DNA of 64,000 nt, from NCBI RefSeq assembly GCF_014203895.1, contig NZ_JACHJY010000006.1:496001-560000 (forward strand). The letters run 5' to 3'. The DNA comes from Streptomyces nymphaeiformis (GTDB lineage Bacteria > Actinomycetota > Actinomycetes > Streptomycetales > Streptomycetaceae). Every line of letters begins with the position of its first letter. Within the stretch, counting starts at the first letter, position 1. Under the pieces are notes generated by a model. The model ran no database searches, was not told where the DNA came from, and was given only the letters and a program-made list of their open reading frames with translations. A program made the translations under genes and the position numbers. This document shows positions 60,215 through 64,000 of the stretch, one piece after another.

Positions 60215-60276
60215 TAGTTTTCAGACTTGTTTGCAGGTTCTGGAGCAGGGCGACCCTTTGGCCCATAGGAGGGCTC

Positions 60277-60480
60277 ATGGCTACCGGAACCGTGAAGTGG
60301 TTCAACGCTGAAAAGGGCTTCGGCTTCATCGCCCAGGACGGCGGCGGCCCGGATGTCTTCGTCCACTACTCCGCGATCAACGCGAACGGCTTCCGCTCGC
60401 TCGAGGAGAACCAGCTCGTGACCTTCGACGTCACGCAGGGCCCGAAGGGCCCGCAGGCGGAGAACGTCACCCCGGCCTAA
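60277..60480 (+). CDS. CspA-family cold-shock protein
   Basis: 67 residues, a single cold-shock domain with RNP1 KGFGFIAQDGG and RNP2 DVFVHYSAI. Binds single-stranded RNA/DNA and acts as an RNA chaperone. A textbook AGGAGGG lies upstream of ATG 60277. The leader of at least 100 nt contains a terminator-like hairpin, so expression may be controlled at elongation. In S. coelicolor the equivalent position carries a cold-shock gene of the scoF group, as I recall. Confidence 0.97.
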   Translation: MATGTVKWFNAEKGFGFIAQDGGGPDVFVHYSAINANGFRSLEENQLVTFDVTQGPKGPQAENVTPA

Positions 60481-60522
60481 GTTGCCCGGGTCGGCGAACG
60501 CGCACGACTAGAGCAGTACCCA

Positions 60523-60570
60523 AGGAGCTCCGCTCCGTGTCGCCAGGCACGAGCGGGGCTCCTGCCTTTT
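60523..60570 (+). terminator. Rho-independent terminator of the cold-shock gene
   Basis: AGGAGC-T-CCGCTC (60523-60535) pairs with GAGCGGGGCTCCT (60551-60563), followed by GCCTTTT. One of the few hairpins here with a real T-tract, 43 bp after the stop. Confidence 0.85.
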
Positions 60571-60609
60571 CCCGTTGCGGGGTCCCGGCGGGGAGGTGAC
60601 CGTGGAGGC

Positions 60610-61116
60610 ATGAACAGTGCCGGTCTGTTGGTCGACGCCTTCGGGCGGATCCGTGAGGTCGTTCACGAGGCCGTCGAGGGGCTCACGGACGAGGAGCTCG
60701 CCGTGCGCGTCGACCCCGACGCGAATTCCGTCGCCTGGCTCGTCTGGCACCTCACCCGCGTCCAGGACGATCACCTCGCCGACGCCTTCGACACGGACCA
60801 GCTGTGGACCTCCGACGGCTGGGCGGACCGCTTCGGGCTGCCGTTCCCGAAGGCCGCCACCGGCTACGGGATGACCAGGACGCAGGTGGACGCGGTCCGC
60901 GCCCCGGCGGAGCTGCTGCTCGGCTACCACGACGCCGTGCACGCCCGTACCGAGGAACTGATCCGTACGGTCACGAACGCGGACCTGGACCGCATCGTCG
61001 ACACCCGCTGGGACCCGCCGGTCACCCTCGGCGTCCGCCTGGTGTCGGTGATCGCCGACGACCTCCAGCACGCGGGGCAGGCGGCGTACGCACGCGGGGT
61101 CGTGGAACGGCGGTGA
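60610..61116 (+). CDS. DinB-fold protein, mycothiol transferase-like (DUF664)
   Basis: 168 residues. Four-helix DinB-type protein: NSAGLLVDAFGRIREVVHEAVEGLTDEELAVRVDPDANSVAWLVWHLTRVQDDHLADAF, and near the C-terminus VSVIADDLQHAGQAAYARGVV. His48, His56 and the His of DDLQHAGQ are placed to bind a divalent metal, as in mycothiol-dependent S-transferases. A role in thiol-dependent detoxification is plausible. It lies shortly after the cold-shock terminator and has a GGGAGG upstream of ATG 60610. Confidence 0.9.
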   Translation: MNSAGLLVDAFGRIREVVHEAVEGLTDEELAVRVDPDANSVAWLVWHLTRVQDDHLADAFDTDQLWTSDGWADRFGLPFPKAATGYGMTRTQVDAVRAPAELLLGYHDAVHARTEELIRTVTNADLDRIVDTRWDPPVTLGVRLVSVIADDLQHAGQAAYARGVVERR

Positions 61117-61219
61117 CGTCGGACGGCGGCGGCTGGTAGCCTCCGGCCGATCTTGACGAGAGGCGACGTTCCGGTTGGGGGGCACCACCGGCCGCCTCAG
61201 CTCCAGGGGGAGGCCTTTC

Positions 61220-63460
61220 ATGGACCACCGCATCCGCGTACCCGTTTCCCGCCGGCGCCGCCGTCTCGGCGCTGCGGCCCTCGTCGCGCTCGCCGTCACG
61301 GCCGGTGCGCTCGCCACGCCCGCCGTCGCCGCGCCGCCCACGGGCGTCACCGCCGGCACGGCCGCCACCACCACCGCCCCGTACCCGCAGGGGGCAGAGC
61401 TGTGGAGCCTGGGCCGTACCGGCTTCCTCACCTGGCCGGCGGAGGCTTCCTATCCCGCCCGCTGGACGCGGCTCTCCGACGGCGCCGTGACCGATTTCCC
61501 GACCGGTCACACCGTCTTCGGCTCCCGTGACTCCGACGTCGTGATCGACGAGGCGGGCGACACCGTCGCGCTCAGGGACATGGCGGCGGGCACGGAGCTG
61601 TTCAAGGTCGACCTGACGCACTACGGCACGGACAGCCGGGTGGCGGGCGCCGTGCGCTCCACCCTCTTCGTCACCTCCTCCAACGGGGCCGGCGGCGAGA
61701 GCCTGCGCCTCCTCACCCCCGCCGCCGGCGGCCTGCCGGCGTCCCGGTCGGTGGGCGGGCTGCCCACGGACGCCACCAGGCTGTGGGCCGTGGGCGTCGC
61801 CGGTGACAGCGCCCTGATCACCTACCGGACCGGTTCGGGCTCCGTGTGGGCCCTCCTCGACCTCACGACCGGCACCGTGACCTCCCACCACGCGGCCCCG
61901 GACCTCCAGGACGCGGCCGTGTCCGCCACGTACGTCGCCTGGACGGAGCAGCCCTCCGGCGGGAGCGCCACCGTGGTCGCCCTGAACCGCGCCACCGGCG
62001 CGGTCCAGCGGATCCCGCTCGCCGCGCAGGACCGCGTGGCCCTCGGCCTGGTGGGCAACTGGATCACGTACGGCCAGGTCGACGGGCTGCTGGCCTACGA
62101 GCCGAGCCCGCTCCTCGCGCTCACCGCCCGCGACCTGAACACCGGCACGACCCGCAAGCTCCTCGACCACGTCGTCTCGGACGTCAACGGGCCCGACGGC
62201 ACGAACGCCGTCCACGGCGGCACCGTCGCCCAGGGCCAGGGCCTGTACCGGATCGCCCCGGGGACCGGCGGGGTACCGGTCGCCACCCTCCTGGCACCCA
62301 GCGGCGAGCCGACCAAGGTCGACCTGCTCGGCCACAGCATCCCGGCGACGATCGACCTGAGCCGCAACCGGACCTTCGACCTGAAGTGGCGGCTCTCGCG
62401 CATCAACGTCGAGATGACCCTCACCCTGCGCAACACCCGCACCGGCGACACCAAGGTCGAGCACGTCCTTCCGCTCGCGGAGCAGGCCTCGGACTTCACC
62501 TACGCCCACTACGTCTGGGCGGGGGACGTCGGCTGGCCGGGCTCGCCGGACCGGTCGACGGGCGCTCCGACCGGCCCGTACACCTGGCGGATCGACGCCA
62601 GGCCGCTCAACGGCATCGGCCCGACGATGACGGAGTCGGGCTCCTTCACGGTGGTCCGCAGCAAGCCGCAGCCGCACGACTTCGACGGCGACGGCTCGCC
62701 CGACCTGCTCATGCGGGACACCACGGGCCGGCTGCTGCTCGCGGACACCTTCCGCAGCAGGGACGCGGGCAGCGGCTACGAGGTCCTCCAGGAGCAGCAC
62801 TTCAAGGTCGTCGGGCAGGGCTACGGGATCTACGACAAGATCGAGGCCACCGGGAACCTCGGCGGCTCGGGCGTCGGCGACTTCGTCGCCCGCGACAAGG
62901 CCGGGGTGCTGTGGCTGTACAAGGGGCGCGGCGACGACACCTTCAGCGCCCGCATGCGGATCGGCGGCGGCTGGGGCGTCTACACCCGGCTCACCGGCGG
63001 CAGCGACCTGACCGGCGACGGACGCGCCGACCTCGTCGCCGTCGACACGGCCGGTGCGCTCTGGATGTACCCGGGCACCGGCAGGGACACCGCGCCCTTC
63101 GCCGCCCGCAAGAGGATCGGCACCGGCTGGGGCGTCTACGACCAGCTCACCGCCGTCGGGAACCTGGCCGGGGGGCCTGCCGGGGACCTCGTCGCCCGCG
63201 ACCGGGCCGGCGTCCTCTGGCTCTACCTCGGCAAGGGCGACGGCACCTTCTCCGCCCGCACGCGGATCGGCGGCGGCTGGGGCGGTCTCGGCCGGCTGGT
63301 CGGGATCGGGGACGCCGACCGGGACGGCCGCCCCGACCTGTACGCCGAAGGGTCCCTGTTCCGGGGGACGGGCGACTGGGCGGCGCCGCTGCGGCCGCGC
63401 GAGGAGACGTCTCCGGTCCACTTCTGGACCACGGCCGTCACGTACAACCACTTCGCCTGA
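61220..63460 (+). CDS. Secreted FG-GAP/VCBS-repeat protein (paralogue 1)
   Basis: 746 residues. Signal peptide (RRRRRLGAAALVALAVTAGALATPAVA, about 1-37). Residues 50-470 are beta-rich, propeller-like repeats (VWALLDLTTGTVTSHH, VVALNRATGAVQRIPL). From about 490 on there are FG-GAP repeats with Ca2+-binding DxDGxGxPD-type loops: DFDGDGSPDLLMRD, TGNLGGSGVGDFVARDKAGVLWLYKG, GGSDLTGDGRADLVAVDTAGALWMYPG, GDADRDGRPDLY. Such proteins are abundant extracellular proteins of Streptomyces with suggested adhesive or enzyme-scaffold roles. ATG 61220 follows GGGGGAGG; the longer frame is not needed. Confidence 0.9.
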   Translation: MDHRIRVPVSRRRRRLGAAALVALAVTAGALATPAVAAPPTGVTAGTAATTTAPYPQGAELWSLGRTGFLTWPAEASYPARWTRLSDGAVTDFPTGHTVFGSRDSDVVIDEAGDTVALRDMAAGTELFKVDLTHYGTDSRVAGAVRSTLFVTSSNGAGGESLRLLTPAAGGLPASRSVGGLPTDATRLWAVGVAGDSALITYRTGSGSVWALLDLTTGTVTSHHAAPDLQDAAVSATYVAWTEQPSGGSATVVALNRATGAVQRIPLAAQDRVALGLVGNWITYGQVDGLLAYEPSPLLALTARDLNTGTTRKLLDHVVSDVNGPDGTNAVHGGTVAQGQGLYRIAPGTGGVPVATLLAPSGEPTKVDLLGHSIPATIDLSRNRTFDLKWRLSRINVEMTLTLRNTRTGDTKVEHVLPLAEQASDFTYAHYVWAGDVGWPGSPDRSTGAPTGPYTWRIDARPLNGIGPTMTESGSFTVVRSKPQPHDFDGDGSPDLLMRDTTGRLLLADTFRSRDAGSGYEVLQEQHFKVVGQGYGIYDKIEATGNLGGSGVGDFVARDKAGVLWLYKGRGDDTFSARMRIGGGWGVYTRLTGGSDLTGDGRADLVAVDTAGALWMYPGTGRDTAPFAARKRIGTGWGVYDQLTAVGNLAGGPAGDLVARDRAGVLWLYLGKGDGTFSARTRIGGGWGGLGRLVGIGDADRDGRPDLYAEGSLFRGTGDWAAPLRPREETSPVHFWTTAVTYNHFA

Positions 63461-63577
63461 CCTGACGCCCCGACCGCGCGCCCCGGACGATCTCCGGCCG
63501 GGGCGGCGGTTCCAGCCGCACAACATGCCGAAAATTCCTTCGACTTGTGTACAACCCCGCTAGTCGATCAAGAGTCT

Positions 63578-63611
63578 GAAAACGGGTACGGCGTGCGCCG
63601 TGCCCGTTTTC
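63578..63611. terminator. Hairpin between the two FG-GAP genes
   Basis: GAAAACGGG (63578-63586) pairs with CCCGTTTTC (63603-63611), and inside ACGGC pairs with GCCGT. The A/T-rich outer stem gives an A-tract and T-tract, typical of a bidirectional terminator. A possible promoter for the downstream gene (TTCGAC 63539-63544, 16 bp, TAGTCG 63561-63566) lies upstream of it, so it could instead sit in that gene's leader. Confidence 0.7.
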
Positions 63612-63624
63612 ACTGGGGGTTCTC

Positions 63625-64000
63625 TTGCAGCACCGTATGTCCGGGCGCCGACTGGCCGCCGCGCTGCTCACGCTGTCCACGGTCACCGCGGTGACCGGCA
63701 CGCTCGTCACCGTCCCGGCCGTCGCGGCCGTCCCGGCCGCCGTCACCGGGGTGCGCGCGGCCGCCGAGGCGAACCTGGCCGTCGACACCGAGATCGTCAG
63801 CACCGGTGCCACCGGATTCCTCACCACCCGCAAGGACGAGGGCGGCAACCCGCTCCTGGAGTGGCACAAGTACGCCGACGGCTCGGTGCTGCCGATCCAC
63901 ACGGGCTCGGTCGGCTACGACAGCAACTCGGACACCGTCGTGACGGGCGACGGCGGCAGCATGTTCGTGCTGATCGACATGAAGGGCGCCCAGCCCGCGT
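63625..64000 (+). CDS. Secreted protein, FG-GAP-family paralogue 2 (partial, runs off the window)
   Basis: 125 codons visible, no stop. TTG 63625 lies 5 nt after GGGGGT and gives QHRMSGRRLAAALLTLSTVTAVTGTLVTVPAVAAVPA, a clear signal peptide; ATG 63637 is an in-frame alternative with poor spacing. The mature part (GFLTTRKDEGGNPLLEWHKYADGSVLPIHTGSVGYDSNSDTVVTGDGGSMFVLIDMKG) aligns by eye with GFLTWPAEASYPARWTRLSDGAVTDFPTGHTVFGSRDSDVVIDEAGDTVALRDMAAG of the preceding gene. I infer a tandem duplicate that should continue with propeller and FG-GAP repeats beyond the edge. Confidence 0.85.
   Translation, partial: MQHRMSGRRLAAALLTLSTVTAVTGTLVTVPAVAAVPAAVTGVRAAAEANLAVDTEIVSTGATGFLTTRKDEGGNPLLEWHKYADGSVLPIHTGSVGYDSNSDTVVTGDGGSMFVLIDMKGAQPA

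Overview
The window is very GC-rich, uses almost only G/C-ending codons and many GTG starts, and carries gene families typical of Streptomyces: the ATPase/Scr1-like HTH/DUF397 triad, futalosine-pathway menaquinone genes, serine/threonine kinases with an extracytoplasmic binding domain, sortase-E-type LAXTG proteins, SGAP-like aminopeptidase and a mycothiol-transferase-like DinB protein. I read it as a core-chromosome segment of a Streptomyces species. The gene order kor - polyprenyl synthase - nuoN..A - NlpC/P60 - geranylgeranyl reductase - menG - mqnC - mqnA - csp matches my memory of the S. coelicolor SCO459x to SCO450x interval. No prophage, CRISPR array, rRNA or tRNA gene was seen.

Layout. 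1-1.4 kb: end of korA and all of korB (2-oxoacid:ferredoxin oxidoreductase). 1.4-6.7 kb: a minus-strand operon of a lipoprotein and two paralogous kinase/substrate-binding fusion proteins. 6.7-12 kb: accessory metabolic genes, including a divergent QorR-like/QorB-like pair and a divergent CGNR/VOC pair with a symmetric 21-bp promoter. 12.2-13.2 kb: a large imperfect inverted repeat with no credible gene. 13.2-18.6 kb: regulators (DUF397/HTH/ATPase triad, a frameshifted HTH/zinc-ribbon gene, AraC) and small enzymes. 18.8-29.5 kb: secreted aminopeptidase, LolA-like protein, polyprenyl diphosphate synthase, a CocE/NonD-type hydrolase lacking its nucleophile serine, a sortase-anchored protein, fumarylacetoacetase, and a secreted intradiol dioxygenase with an AraC regulator. 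29.6-45.3 kb: the complete 14-gene nuoA-N operon (complex I) with a candidate Rex operator. 46-53.5 kb: NlpC/P60 hydrolase, a lipoprotein-adaptor-ABC export operon, small secreted proteins and a mini-LuxR regulator. 53.5-60 kb: menaquinone genes (reductase, menG, mqnC, mqnA) interleaved with a SigE-family sigma factor and its membrane partner. 60.2-64 kb: cold-shock protein, DinB-fold protein and two tandem FG-GAP-type secreted proteins, the second cut by the window end.

How they fit. Polyprenyl diphosphate synthase, MqnA, MqnC, MenG and the geranylgeranyl-reductase homologue can together build, methylate and partly saturate menaquinone, the electron acceptor of the complex I encoded between them. 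The Rex-like site at nuoA would tie expression to NADH/NAD+.

The observations I rate highest are the twin-arginine motifs inside the two kinase fusions, the bidirectional near-leaderless promoter at 11.56 kb, the long inverted repeat, the nucleophile-less hydrolase, the degenerate amidohydrolase in the mqnC operon, and the terminator hairpin in the cold-shock leader. All were made by eye, without database searches.
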